Assembly: GCF_900187965.1 (NCBI RefSeq)
Contig: NZ_FZNL01000004.1
Span: forward strand, 192,251-256,250
Source: Flavobacterium sp. ov086
GTDB lineage: Bacteria; Bacteroidota; Bacteroidia; Flavobacteriales; Flavobacteriaceae
Reading direction: 5' to 3'
DNA: 64,000 nucleotides
Shown: positions 8,001-16,463 of the stretch, one piece after another
Numbering within the stretch: position 1 is the first letter of the stretch
Layout: the number at the start of each line of letters is the position of its first letter
Notes under the pieces: generated by a model
The model's input: the letters and a program-made list of their open reading frames with translations, nothing else
What the model was told of the DNA's origin: nothing
The model's database searches: none
Position numbers and translations under genes: made by a program

Positions 8001-11000
8001 ATGAAAAGTAATTTTAAAAGGAATTTATTAATAAGTTCATTAGTTTCATTACTAGTATTAATGATCAGTTCGACTGCTTCTTTTTTGAGTATCAAAAGTT
8101 TACTGAATAGTAATTTTTGGGTCAATCATACTCAGGAAGTTATTTATAATCTGAATGAAGGTTCTGCAATTATTACCGAAGCGCAAACAAGTATGCGTGG
8201 ATATTTAATCACGGGAGACGAGCAATTTATAGAAAGATATAACGATGCCGAAGCAAAATCTGCTGCTTATTTTGAAAAAGTAACAGAACTTAGCATTGAT
8301 AATCCGTCGCAGCAAAAAGAGTTAAAAGAACTGAAAGAGCTTCGTGCCAATTTTTTTAAGTACCTGAATAATCAAATCGTAAAAAAGCGATTAGGCAAGA
8401 ACGGCGTTACATTTGATCTCAATGAAGGGAGAAATATGATGAACGATTTGCGCGCCAATATTCGAAAAATTGAAGCCACGGAGCAAGCCCTTTTAAAAGA
8501 AAGAAGCGAGAACTCAAAACGATATGGTAATTACAGTATTATCTTGATTATTGTTGCTTTTATTATTGCTTTTGTTATTTCGGTTGTTTTTTCGATTCGC
8601 ATTTTAAAAGATTATAATGAGCGTGCTTTACTTCAAAACGAGTTAGAGAAAAAAGATCGTGAAACGGCAGACAGAATCAAATTAATTAGTACAATTGCAA
8701 GTAATATTTCGAACGGGAATTATGACATTCGCATAGACGATACTAAATCTGATGCTTTGGGAAGTGTTGGTGAATCATTGAATAATATGGGAATTTCCCT
8801 AAAAAACTCTTTCGATTTATTGTCTCAAAAAGAATGGCTTCAAACGGGAATTGCGAATCTTAATAATGTAATGCTTGGTGATAAACTATTGCCTAAATTA
8901 TCAAAAGATGTAATCGAGTTTGTGTGCCAATATACCAATAGCAGCGCGGGAGTTTTGTATATTTTAGAAGATAATGAGCTTTCTGTTTCTGGCGGATATA
9001 GTTATATTCCGAGTAAAAATCGCGAGAGAATTAAAAAAGGTGAAGGTTTAATAGGACAAGCAATAACCTCGGGTAAAATATTAGAATTAAAGACTTTATC
9101 TCCAGACGATATTCAGATCAATTATGCTTTGGGACAAATAAAACCAACGCATATTGTGGCTGTTCCGTTGATTGACAATAGAATTGAAGGTGCGCTTGAA
9201 TTGGCGAGTATTTACGGATTTTCGGACTTGCATTTGGAGTTTCTGAAAACGGTTTCAAATAACATTGGAATTGCAATAAAATCTACTCAAAACAGAAAAC
9301 GAGTACTGGAATTATTGGAAGAAACCAAATCGCAATCAGAAGAACTTCAGCAGCAACACACCGAATTAGAAGCTATTAACGCCGAATTGGAAGTGCAAAC
9401 AGAGAAACTTCAGGCTTCTGAGGAGGAACTTCGAGTGCAGCAGGAAGAGTTGGAGCAAACCAATGAAGAATTATCTGAAAGAAGCATTTTATTAGAAGAA
9501 AAAAACAATGAAATCCAAAAGAAATCGGAGGCTTTAGAACTTACAACCCGTTATAAATCAGAGTTTTTGGCGAATATGTCGCACGAATTAAGAACGCCTT
9601 TAAATTCGATTTTGCTTTTGAGCCGTTTGCTTTCTGAAAATAATAACAAAAGTATGGTCGATGAGGAAATCGAGTTTGCAAAAGTGATTCAGAGTTCCGG
9701 AAATAGTTTGTTGGGATTAATTGATGAAATTTTGGATTTATCTAAAATTGAAGCCGGAAAAATGGAGCTTGAATTTTTAGATATTTCGACCAAAGAAATC
9801 ACGGATACGTTGTGGAATTTGTTTAATCAGGTGGCGAAAGAAAAAGGAATTACGTTTGAGATTATTTCTAAAGATGCACCAATTGTGATTAAAACAGACA
9901 AAATGCGTCTGGAACAAATTTTGAAAAACCTGATTTCGAATGCGATTAAATTCACAGAAAAAGGAACGGTAAGCTTAGAAATAAAGATTAATACAGACGA
10001 TGATAAAATCATTTGTTTTATTGTAAAAGATACGGGAATCGGAATTCCGTTAGACAAACAGCCTTTGGTTTTTGAAGCTTTTCAACAAGCCGATGGTTCT
10101 ACAAAACGTAAATATGGCGGAACAGGCTTAGGATTGTCAATTAGTAGAGAGTTGGCAAAACTGCTTAGAGGAGAAATTATCCTGCACAGTAAAGTCAAAG
10201 AAGGAAGTACGTTTACGCTATGTCTTCCGGTTTATGGAGCTGCGATTAACAAGATGAATATCGAAAAAATTCCTCCAACAGAATTTGCCGAAGTAGAAGC
10301 AGAGAAAGAAACTCCAACAAAAAACAAATACTTAAGCGCAACGATTCCTGACGAAATAGAAGACGACAGGGATGCGATAAACACTGGCGATAAAGTTATT
10401 TTGATTGTAGAGGATGATATTAATTTTGCAAAATCACTTTTAGCCTTTACCAGAAAAAAAGGCTATAAAGGAGTAGTTTCCGTGCGTGGCGATTATGCTT
10501 TGAACTTTACTTTGCTGTATAAACCCGTTGGCGTTTTATTAGATATCGAATTGCCAATAAAAAGCGGTTGGGAGGTTCTGGAAGAATTGAAAAATCATAG
10601 CGAAACCAAGCATATTCCGGTTCATATTATGTCTTCGCACAAACTAAAACAAGAAAGTTTATTGAAAGGTGCCGTAGATTTTTTAGACAAACCGGTTGCT
10701 TTTGATAAAATTCCGGATGTGTTTTTGAGAATTGAACACATTATAAATAAAGAAGCACAAAAGGTTTTAATCATCGAAGACAATCCAAAACATGCCAAAG
10801 CATTAGCCTTTTTCTTAGAAAACTATAATATAAATTCGGAGATAAAAAGTGAAGTTTCTGATGGTTTACAGGCTTTGAACAAGACAGAAGTAGATTGTGT
10901 GATTCTCGATATGGGAATTCCGGATAAACATGCGTATGCGATTCTGGACGGCGTTAAGAAAAGTCCGGGATTAGAGAATCTTCCGGTAATTGTTTTTACA

Positions 11001-11570
11001 GGAAAGAGTTTGTCCTTGAAAGAAGAAGTGAAAATTAAGAAATATGCGGATTCTATTATCGTAAAAACAGCTCATTCGTACCAAAGAATGCTGGATGAAG
11101 TTTCGCTTTTTCTTCATTTAGTAGAAGATAAAAAAGACGGAAAGGACAAAAAGGAAAGTTATAAAAAACTAAATTTACTAAACAATATTCTACACGAGAA
11201 AAAAGTCCTGATTGTAGATGATGATGTACGTAATATTTATTCTTTGACAAAAGCTTTAGAAGTTTTTAAAATGAATGTAATCACTGCGTTTGATGGTAAA
11301 GAAGCTATTAAAATTCTGGACGAACATCCAGACACTGATGTAGTTTTGCTGGACATGATGATGCCTAATATGGATGGTTATGAAACTGCCGAAAAGATAC
11401 GCATGATGCCGAAATTCCTGAATTTACCGGTAATTGCCGTTACAGCAAAAGCAATGACGGGAGACAGGGAGAAATGCATCAAAGCCGGAGCTTCGGATTA
11501 TATTACAAAACCTGTCGATATTGACCAGCTGCTGTCGTTACTGCGAGTGTGGCTTTATGATAAGATTTAG
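8001..11570 (+). CDS. CHASE3-HAMP-GAF hybrid histidine kinase with three receiver domains
   Basis: About 1189 residues. Domains in order: membrane helix 9-30; CHASE3 sensor, about 35-170, with the signature TSMRGYLITGDEQFI; membrane helix 178-200; HAMP-like linker to 275; GAF about 290-425; coiled coil 430-515 rich in Glu and Gln; HisKA with His528 in FLANMSHELRTPLNSI; HATPase with LISNAIKF, VKDTGIGIP and GGTGLGLSIS; then three receivers beginning KVILIVEDD, KVLIIEDN and KVLIVDDD, each with its acceptor Asp (GVLLDIELP, CVILDMGIP, VVLLDMMMP). It is predicted to sit in the inner membrane with CHASE3 in the periplasm. A GTG at 7956 is in frame, but it lies in a copy of an intergenic TGTGGCAAGAAAA repeat, so I prefer the ATG at 8001, which directly precedes the basic N-terminus. 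Likely partners are the adjacent receiver, CheR and CheB. Confidence 0.93.
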   Translation: MKSNFKRNLLISSLVSLLVLMISSTASFLSIKSLLNSNFWVNHTQEVIYNLNEGSAIITEAQTSMRGYLITGDEQFIERYNDAEAKSAAYFEKVTELSIDNPSQQKELKELKELRANFFKYLNNQIVKKRLGKNGVTFDLNEGRNMMNDLRANIRKIEATEQALLKERSENSKRYGNYSIILIIVAFIIAFVISVVFSIRILKDYNERALLQNELEKKDRETADRIKLISTIASNISNGNYDIRIDDTKSDALGSVGESLNNMGISLKNSFDLLSQKEWLQTGIANLNNVMLGDKLLPKLSKDVIEFVCQYTNSSAGVLYILEDNELSVSGGYSYIPSKNRERIKKGEGLIGQAITSGKILELKTLSPDDIQINYALGQIKPTHIVAVPLIDNRIEGALELASIYGFSDLHLEFLKTVSNNIGIAIKSTQNRKRVLELLEETKSQSEELQQQHTELEAINAELEVQTEKLQASEEELRVQQEELEQTNEELSERSILLEEKNNEIQKKSEALELTTRYKSEFLANMSHELRTPLNSILLLSRLLSENNNKSMVDEEIEFAKVIQSSGNSLLGLIDEILDLSKIEAGKMELEFLDISTKEITDTLWNLFNQVAKEKGITFEIISKDAPIVIKTDKMRLEQILKNLISNAIKFTEKGTVSLEIKINTDDDKIICFIVKDTGIGIPLDKQPLVFEAFQQADGSTKRKYGGTGLGLSISRELAKLLRGEIILHSKVKEGSTFTLCLPVYGAAINKMNIEKIPPTEFAEVEAEKETPTKNKYLSATIPDEIEDDRDAINTGDKVILIVEDDINFAKSLLAFTRKKGYKGVVSVRGDYALNFTLLYKPVGVLLDIELPIKSGWEVLEELKNHSETKHIPVHIMSSHKLKQESLLKGAVDFLDKPVAFDKIPDVFLRIEHIINKEAQKVLIIEDNPKHAKALAFFLENYNINSEIKSEVSDGLQALNKTEVDCVILDMGIPDKHAYAILDGVKKSPGLENLPVIVFTGKSLSLKEEVKIKKYADSIIVKTAHSYQRMLDEVSLFLHLVEDKKDGKDKKESYKKLNLLNNILHEKKVLIVDDDVRNIYSLTKALEVFKMNVITAFDGKEAIKILDEHPDTDVVLLDMMMPNMDGYETAEKIRMMPKFLNLPVIAVTAKAMTGDREKCIKAGASDYITKPVDIDQLLSLLRVWLYDKI

Positions 11571-11901
11571 AGGAGAGATGAAAGATTATAGAGGCAAGAT
11601 TATAGAGGCAAGACTTTAGAAGCAAGATTTTAGACTTTAGACTTTAGATTATGGATTATGGATTATGGATTATGGAGGGAAGATTATAGAGGCAAGACTT
11701 TAGAAGCAAGATTGTAGACTATAGATTACAGGATAGGATTTTGTTTATATTAATTGAAAAAAAATCCTTTGAATCTTTGAAATCTGTGGCAAAAAAAGAA
11801 TTCAGTAAACAATTAATTAGTGACAATTAGTGCAATTCGTGGCGAAAAAAAACAACAATAACTCATAATAAAACAAACTTAATTTTAAAAAGTAGACGAA
11901 A
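11571..11901 (+). repeat. Tandem and direct repeat tract between kinase and receiver genes
   Basis: There is no gene in these 330 bases. A 34-base unit (AAGATTATAGAGGCAAGACT...) occurs at 11596-11629 and again at 11680-11713. Between them are runs of a 7-base unit: TAGACTT-type units, then GATTATG four times at 11647-11674. Further right are two copies of another intergenic motif, AATCTGTGGCAAAAAAAG (about 11783-11800) and GTGCAATTCGTGGCGAAAAA (about 11829-11848). Confidence 0.85.
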
Positions 11902-12267
11902 ATGAATAAAAAAAGACTCTTAATTATTGATGATGATTCTAGAAATATTTTTGCTTTAGAAAACACTTTACGTGCAAAATCATACGATTGTTTGTCTTGT
12001 TTAAGTGCCGAAGAAGCTTTGAAATTATTAGAATCAGATGCAGTTATCGATGGCGTTTTGATCGATATGATGATGCCTGAAATGGATGGTTACGAAGCCA
12101 TTCCGTTAATCAAAAAGATTCCGTCAAGAGAATCGGTATTTATTGTAGCAGTTACCGCTCAGGCAATGGTTGGCGATAAAGAAAAATGTTTGGAAGCCGG
12201 AGCAGACGAATACATTTCGAAACCGGTAGATGTAGATAAATTACTGCTTATTTTAGGTAAAATTTGA
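11902..12267 (+). CDS. Single-domain response regulator
   Basis: 121 residues, receiver only. Acidic pocket IIDDD at 8-12, acceptor Asp55 in GVLIDMMMPEMDGYE, Thr in IVAVTAQAMVGD and Lys in YISKPVD near residue 109. It closely resembles the third receiver of the hybrid kinase upstream (same MMMP-MDGYE and AVTA-AM-GD wording), which suggests it arose by copying that domain. Seven bases separate it from the CheR-type gene, so they are probably co-transcribed. It could relay phosphate in the same pathway. Confidence 0.93.
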   Translation: MNKKRLLIIDDDSRNIFALENTLRAKSYDCLSCLSAEEALKLLESDAVIDGVLIDMMMPEMDGYEAIPLIKKIPSRESVFIVAVTAQAMVGDKEKCLEAGADEYISKPVDVDKLLLILGKI

Positions 12268-12274
12268 ACGGATT

Positions 12275-13084
12275 ATGATTGAGGATATCGAATTAGAAAC
12301 GCTTATTAATGATGTTTATGAATATTATGGTTTTGATTTTGGAAATTATTCCAGAGCTTCATTAAAAAGACGTGTGAGCAGAGTAATTCAGCTAGATGGA
12401 TTTAAGCACTTTCATGAATTTCTCTCCAAAGTTCGTTATGATCCGGAATATTATAAAAGAATGGTAGATGAAATCACGGTAAATGTGACAGAAATGTTTC
12501 GTGATCCTGCTTTTTATGCCGTTGTTCGCAATGAAATTTTGCCTTTATTGGGTACAAAACCTTTCATCAGATTGTGGCACGCAGGCTGTTCTACGGGCGA
12601 AGAAGTATATTCGATGGCAATAATGCTCAAAGAAGCCGGATTGCTTCATAAATCGTTAATTTATGCGACAGATATAAATGCGACAGTTTTAGAAACTGCC
12701 AAAAAAGGAATTTTCCCTTTACGGATGATGAAAGAATACTCAGAAAATTATCGTGATGCGGGCGGACAAGAAGATTTCTCGAGCTATTATATTGCCAATT
12801 ACGGTATTGCCAAGTTTAATGAAGAACTGGGCGAAAAGATGGTTTTCTCACAGCATAATCTGGTTTCTGATACTTCTTTTAATGAATTTGATTTGATTTT
12901 ATGCCGCAATGTTTTAATTTATTTTGATAATGATCTTCAAAAAAGAGTCATTAATTTATTTGATGAAAGTTTGGCTGTTTTAGGGTTTTTAGCCCTGGGA
13001 ACTAAAGAAACCATCAAATATTCGATTGATTCAGGTAAATACAAACAGTTGGACAAAGCGAAAATATGGAGGAAAATAAAATAA
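12275..13084 (+). CDS. CheR-type S-adenosylmethionine-dependent methyltransferase
   Basis: 269 residues, cytosolic. An N-terminal helical domain (YNVGFDFGNYSRASLKRRVSR-type, residues 10-90) precedes a Rossmann-like SAM domain with LWHAGCSTGEEVYSMAIML (motif I), YATDINATVLE (motif II) and FDLILCRNVLIYFD (motif IV). This is the CheR arrangement, which methylates glutamates on chemoreceptors. No chemoreceptor gene lies in the window. Together with CheB and hybrid kinases this resembles the stand-alone CheR/CheB signalling modules of gliding Bacteroidota, whose methyl acceptor is unknown. The stop overlaps the CheB start by 19 bases, a sign of translational coupling. Confidence 0.92.
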   Translation: MIEDIELETLINDVYEYYGFDFGNYSRASLKRRVSRVIQLDGFKHFHEFLSKVRYDPEYYKRMVDEITVNVTEMFRDPAFYAVVRNEILPLLGTKPFIRLWHAGCSTGEEVYSMAIMLKEAGLLHKSLIYATDINATVLETAKKGIFPLRMMKEYSENYRDAGGQEDFSSYYIANYGIAKFNEELGEKMVFSQHNLVSDTSFNEFDLILCRNVLIYFDNDLQKRVINLFDESLAVLGFLALGTKETIKYSIDSGKYKQLDKAKIWRKIK

Positions 13085-13662
13085 TATCAAACTGTAAAGT
13101 TGTTATCATTGGCGGATCTGCGGGAAGTTTGAATGCGTTAATGCAAATCTTGCCGGAAATTGATAAATTGAATAATTTTGCACTTGTAATTGTGCTGCAT
13201 CGAAAAAGCACTGATGATCAAACGCTGGAAGATCTCATTGCTTTTAAAGCAAGTGTTGCTGTAAAACCTCTGGAAGATAAAGTGCCGCTTAAATCCGGAT
13301 TTATTTATGTCGCGCCTTCCAACTATCATTTATTATTCGAAAAAAATGAAACACTTTCTCTGGATACTTCAGAAAAAGTAAACTATAGTCGGCCAAGCAT
13401 TGATGTTTCGTTTGAATCTGCGGCAGAAGTTTATGGAGAATCTTTAGTAGGTATTTTATTATCGGGCTCTAATACTGACGGAACTTATGGTTTAAAAGCC
13501 ATCAAAGCTTCGGGAGGAACGATTGTCGTTCAAAATCCTGAATCTGCAGATATGCCTTTTATGCCCAATAACGCCATTCAGAACACAACTCCAGATTTCG
13601 TTTTAAACAATGAAGAATTGTTACAATTTATTATTTCGATCAATGTTGCTGCCAACATTTAG
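13066..13662 (+). CDS. CheB-type protein-glutamate methylesterase domain protein
   Basis: 198 residues, only the catalytic domain, with no receiver. The triad is visible: Ser18 in IIGGSAGSLNAL, His45 in VIVLHRKSTDD and Asp138 in LLSGSNTDGTYGLKAI. In classical CheB a receiver domain blocks the active site until phosphorylated. Here that domain is absent, so control must come from the separate receiver proteins or from substrate supply. It overlaps CheR by 19 bases and ends the signalling island, followed by a 15-bp inverted repeat that could end transcription. Confidence 0.93.
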   Translation: MEENKIISNCKVVIIGGSAGSLNALMQILPEIDKLNNFALVIVLHRKSTDDQTLEDLIAFKASVAVKPLEDKVPLKSGFIYVAPSNYHLLFEKNETLSLDTSEKVNYSRPSIDVSFESAAEVYGESLVGILLSGSNTDGTYGLKAIKASGGTIVVQNPESADMPFMPNNAIQNTTPDFVLNNEELLQFIISINVAANI

Positions 13663-13710
13663 TGCCTAAAGGCACAAGTAAAATTTCTTGCCAATGTGCC
13701 TTTAGGCACT
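13661..13710 (+). repeat. 15-bp perfect inverted repeat after the CheB gene
   Basis: AGTGCCTAAAGGCAC (13661-13675) and GTGCCTTTAGGCACT (13696-13710) flank a 20-base loop and begin inside the CheB stop codon. Related palindromes (GCCTAAAGGCAC) occur at about 28746. This belongs to a repeat family rather than being a simple terminator, because no T-run follows. Confidence 0.75.
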
Positions 13711-13748
13711 ATATATTGGTAGAAAGCAAGAATTAAGATAAATATTAG

Positions 13749-13786
13749 TGTGCCGTAGGTACACAACAGTTATCGTTTTGTTGCGT
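13749..13786 (+). repeat. Partial copy of the CCGTAGGTAC palindromic element
   Basis: TGTGCCGTAGGTACACAACA followed by TTGTTGCGTAG resembles the fuller hairpin at 28654-28707 but with a weaker right arm. Confidence 0.55.
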
Positions 13787-13810
13787 AGTATGGATTTTTA
13801 TTTATAATTA

Positions 13811-14581
13811 TTATTTAGTTTTTGGTTTTTCATCTTCAGGAAGAATCACTTTATTAAGTTCCGCTTCTTTTTCAGCCCTTCTTTGTGCCGCTTTTCCTTT
13901 CCCAATAGGGATTCCTGCTGTTACATACAAAGATCTGTTGTAGACATTTGGACCGTCGCCTTTCATTACAGGAACCAAACCATAGTAATATTGAATCGTA
14001 ACATTCAAACCATTTCCAACATTCATATGATAACCGGCTCCAAGAGCTACTCCCGCATCAATAACACGAATTTGATCGCGAATATTTTTTTTGTAAACCA
14101 CATCATCTTTATTGTATTCTTGCTTGAATTCGTCAAAAGCTTTCGCCAACAAACCAAATTGAGGTCCGGTTTTGAGATATATTCTGTTTTTGAATTGATA
14201 TTTAATTAAAATAGGAACATTAAAATAACGTATTTCGCGATTCACACTTCCATTGGCAAACGTATTATCCAGATTTTCATCATTTAAGGAATATACCGGT
14301 AAACCGTGCGCTCCCATTGGTGATTTTACGATAACTCCGGTATTAATCATCCATGCCGGATTTTTTTTAGACCGAATATCAAAGTAAAAACCAAGATTAA
14401 ATCCAGGTTCTGTACCTGAAGTATCCAAACCGGAAATTGTAGAAAAATTGACGCCGCCTTCTAAACCAAATTCTAAAAATGGAGAGTTAAGTTTATCTCC
14501 AAAAATAAGGGAAATTAAAACTTGCGATTGAACAGGAGCAAAGCAAAACAATGCGATAAGCAATAATAAACCTTTTTTCAT
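13811..14581 (-). CDS. PorT-like outer-membrane beta-barrel protein
   Basis: About 256 residues from the ATG at 14581. It begins with a signal peptide (KKGLLLLIALFCFAPVQSQ), so I prefer this to an upstream start at 14620 that would add 13 polar residues and overlap the neighbouring gene. The mature part alternates strands with Gly and aromatic residues (GLEGGVNFSTISGLD, FNLGFYFDI, NTGVIVKS, YFNVPILIKYQF, LKTGPQFGLL, GVALGAGYHMNVG), the pattern of the PorT/outer membrane beta-barrel family (Pfam 13568). After the last strand a charged tail (GKAAQRRAEKEAELNK...) faces the periplasm. Ten bases separate its ATG from the stop of the upstream gene, so the two form an operon. Confidence 0.85.
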   Translation of the reverse strand: MKKGLLLLIALFCFAPVQSQVLISLIFGDKLNSPFLEFGLEGGVNFSTISGLDTSGTEPGFNLGFYFDIRSKKNPAWMINTGVIVKSPMGAHGLPVYSLNDENLDNTFANGSVNREIRYFNVPILIKYQFKNRIYLKTGPQFGLLAKAFDEFKQEYNKDDVVYKKNIRDQIRVIDAGVALGAGYHMNVGNGLNVTIQYYYGLVPVMKGDGPNVYNRSLYVTAGIPIGKGKAAQRRAEKEAELNKVILPEDEKPKTK

Positions 14582-14591
14582 ATAGTTGGGT

Positions 14592-15710
14592 TTAAAGTCC
14601 AAAACGATACTGAAGACCACCTAAAACTTGTGTACGACTACCTAAAAATCCAACTTCTGCACGAAACATGATATGTTTATTGTATTGAAATTGAGATCCT
14701 ATCAGGAAGTTCCACATATCTTTTGGTGCTTTTTGAAGCGAATATTGAACAGATGAATCTCCAGCCGTACTCAGAGCACCATCTAAAGACGTTAAGAAAG
14801 TTCCGGCTTTTTCGAGTGCGCGGTTTGCAGTATTATGTTTAGCAACATTTATAGGATTTGCTTGTTGTGCGGGCGTTAAACCATCCCACCAATTGTTAAC
14901 TTTGGTTTGATTGTCAGATACTTTTGTCAATCCTTCATCAACTTTTTGCTGAGCATTTGATAAATCAAATACGTCTGACATTGCAATATTTCCATTGGTA
15001 TCTCCGGAAATATGGACTCTAAAGCCACCAACCCAAAGCGCAATATTTCTTTCGGGTTTACGCAATTTAAAAGTTTTTCCCAGTCTTGGACCAAAAACAT
15101 AAGAGAAAGCAGGTTTGTCAAGTGAACTGATATCAGTCCAGGTCATATTCATATCGAGGGCAAACCAGCCGCCGCCAATACCTATGGTTGGCGTTAATCC
15201 GAGTCCGAATGTAGTAGCATTAAAATTTGCTTTAGTATTAAAACTAGCTACTTGCGACCAATTATTATCAGCATCAGGAACCCAAATTCCTGCATTAATT
15301 TTGGTTGCAGTATTTGCTTTTCCAAAAATCCCGTATACATTCAAAAAAGGAAGCAGCCAAATATCAGGTCTGATCGTCAAAGCCCCAGCTTCTACAGAAG
15401 ATTTATCAAAACGAACAATTTCGTCCAGATTATACATAGGACCGTTATTAAAACCTACTTCCAAGTCATTGATGATGATCTCAGAATCTTGCCAAAAGTA
15501 ATTTACGGAAAGACCTGCAGAATAAGGTAAGTTATATCCTTTTTGGGCTACTTTTTCTCCCCAAATTGGTAATGCGTAGGGGTAATTTTCGATTTTAAGA
15601 CTATCTTTAAGAAGCTGATTTTTTTGACCTACGATTTTATCAGTATAAACCTGTGCAAAAATAGGCATGCTAAAGAATAATAAGGCTAATATTAGTGTAT
15701 TGAATTTCAT
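14592..15710 (-). CDS. Outer-membrane protein of unknown function, probable beta-barrel
   Basis: 372 residues with signal peptide (MKFNTLILALLFFSMPIFAQ). The body is rich in alternating strands (SAGLSVNYFWQ, WLLPFLNVYGIFGKANTATKI, TFGLGLTPTIGIGGGWFALDMNM, FSYVFGPRLGKTF) and ends in VLGGLQYRFGL, where the terminal aromatic/Leu residue is typical of substrates of the outer-membrane barrel assembly machinery. A helical insert at about 250-310 (SNAQQKVDEGLTKVSDNQTK) could be a periplasmic plug or arm. I do not recognise a named family. It is the first gene of a two-gene operon with the PorT-like barrel. Confidence 0.75.
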   Translation of the reverse strand: MKFNTLILALLFFSMPIFAQVYTDKIVGQKNQLLKDSLKIENYPYALPIWGEKVAQKGYNLPYSAGLSVNYFWQDSEIIINDLEVGFNNGPMYNLDEIVRFDKSSVEAGALTIRPDIWLLPFLNVYGIFGKANTATKINAGIWVPDADNNWSQVASFNTKANFNATTFGLGLTPTIGIGGGWFALDMNMTWTDISSLDKPAFSYVFGPRLGKTFKLRKPERNIALWVGGFRVHISGDTNGNIAMSDVFDLSNAQQKVDEGLTKVSDNQTKVNNWWDGLTPAQQANPINVAKHNTANRALEKAGTFLTSLDGALSTAGDSSVQYSLQKAPKDMWNFLIGSQFQYNKHIMFRAEVGFLGSRTQVLGGLQYRFGL

Positions 15711-16031
15711 TGATTTTGTAGTATTATAAAATTAATTAATATAGGACTGCTTAAAATAAATGGGTACTAATGTATTCTTAAAGAAATGTCTTCTTATCTT
15801 TTTGTGTTTCAGTAAATTGGATTGAAAATGGAAAGGTGTTTTATTTTGGAATATATGTTAATTAGTGTTAAAGTTAAGTAAATTTTCTTACCAGTTGCAA
15901 TAATTTTCAAGAAAGTGCGCATTTTTTACGAAAAAATTTCAATTGGATTTGTAAGGCATTTATTCTTTTTGAGGAACATCATTTCTAAAACTTTTAAGTT
16001 TTTGAATCAAAATAAATAGTATTTTTGTACC
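15711..16031. other. Divergent intergenic region holding the metal-efflux promoter
   Basis: About 320 AT-rich bases between a minus-strand operon and the metal block. The right end carries TATTTTTG at 16020-16027, an exact TAnnTTTG box, with TTTG at 16001-16004 (spacing 15, a little short). The start codon at 16032 lies only five bases after the box, which would make the transcript leaderless or nearly so. No operator palindrome is obvious to me. Confidence 0.5.
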
Positions 16032-16355
16032 GTGAAATGGATAACAATTATATTATCAGTTTATTTAATGGCACTTTCAAATATGCCCTGTGCAGATATG
16101 GAAGTAAATAGTGTTGCTCATAAAACTGCCCAGTTTTCATCAGAAGACAACCATTCACACGATAAAGACAATGATTTGTGTTCACCATTTTGCGCTTGCA
16201 ATTGTTGTGGTGCACAGGTTTTAAGTTACCAAACTACTGTAACTTTTGATTTTTCTGTAGTTAATCCTATCATTTCAATTCAGTTACCCAATTATAATTC
16301 AGTTTTTGCTTCCAGTTTCTACGGAAGTATTTGGCAACCCCCTCAAATAGCATAA
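16032..16355 (+). CDS. Small Cys/His-rich exported protein preceding metal efflux genes (DUF6660-like)
   Basis: 107 residues beginning with GTG. The N-terminal hydrophobic stretch KWITIILSVYLMALS is a probable signal or anchor segment. It is followed by HDKDNDLCSPFCACNCCGAQV, with five Cys and several His close together, a likely metal-binding site. The C-terminus ends IWQPPQIA. Short proteins of this layout commonly precede CusA/CzcA-type pumps in Bacteroidota, where a role in periplasmic metal handling is assumed. It is the first gene of the block and 108 bases before CzcA, separated by small hairpins (CCCGATATTTCGGG at about 16371). Confidence 0.75.
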   Translation: MKWITIILSVYLMALSNMPCADMEVNSVAHKTAQFSSEDNHSHDKDNDLCSPFCACNCCGAQVLSYQTTVTFDFSVVNPIISIQLPNYNSVFASSFYGSIWQPPQIA

Positions 16356-16463
16356 TGATGCCCGCCCCGATATTTCGGGATTTGGGTTAGAGCATTGTGG
16401 ATTTTCCACAGTATTTAAACAGGCAGTACTTTGCCTGATTTCTCACATCATTATACCATTAAA

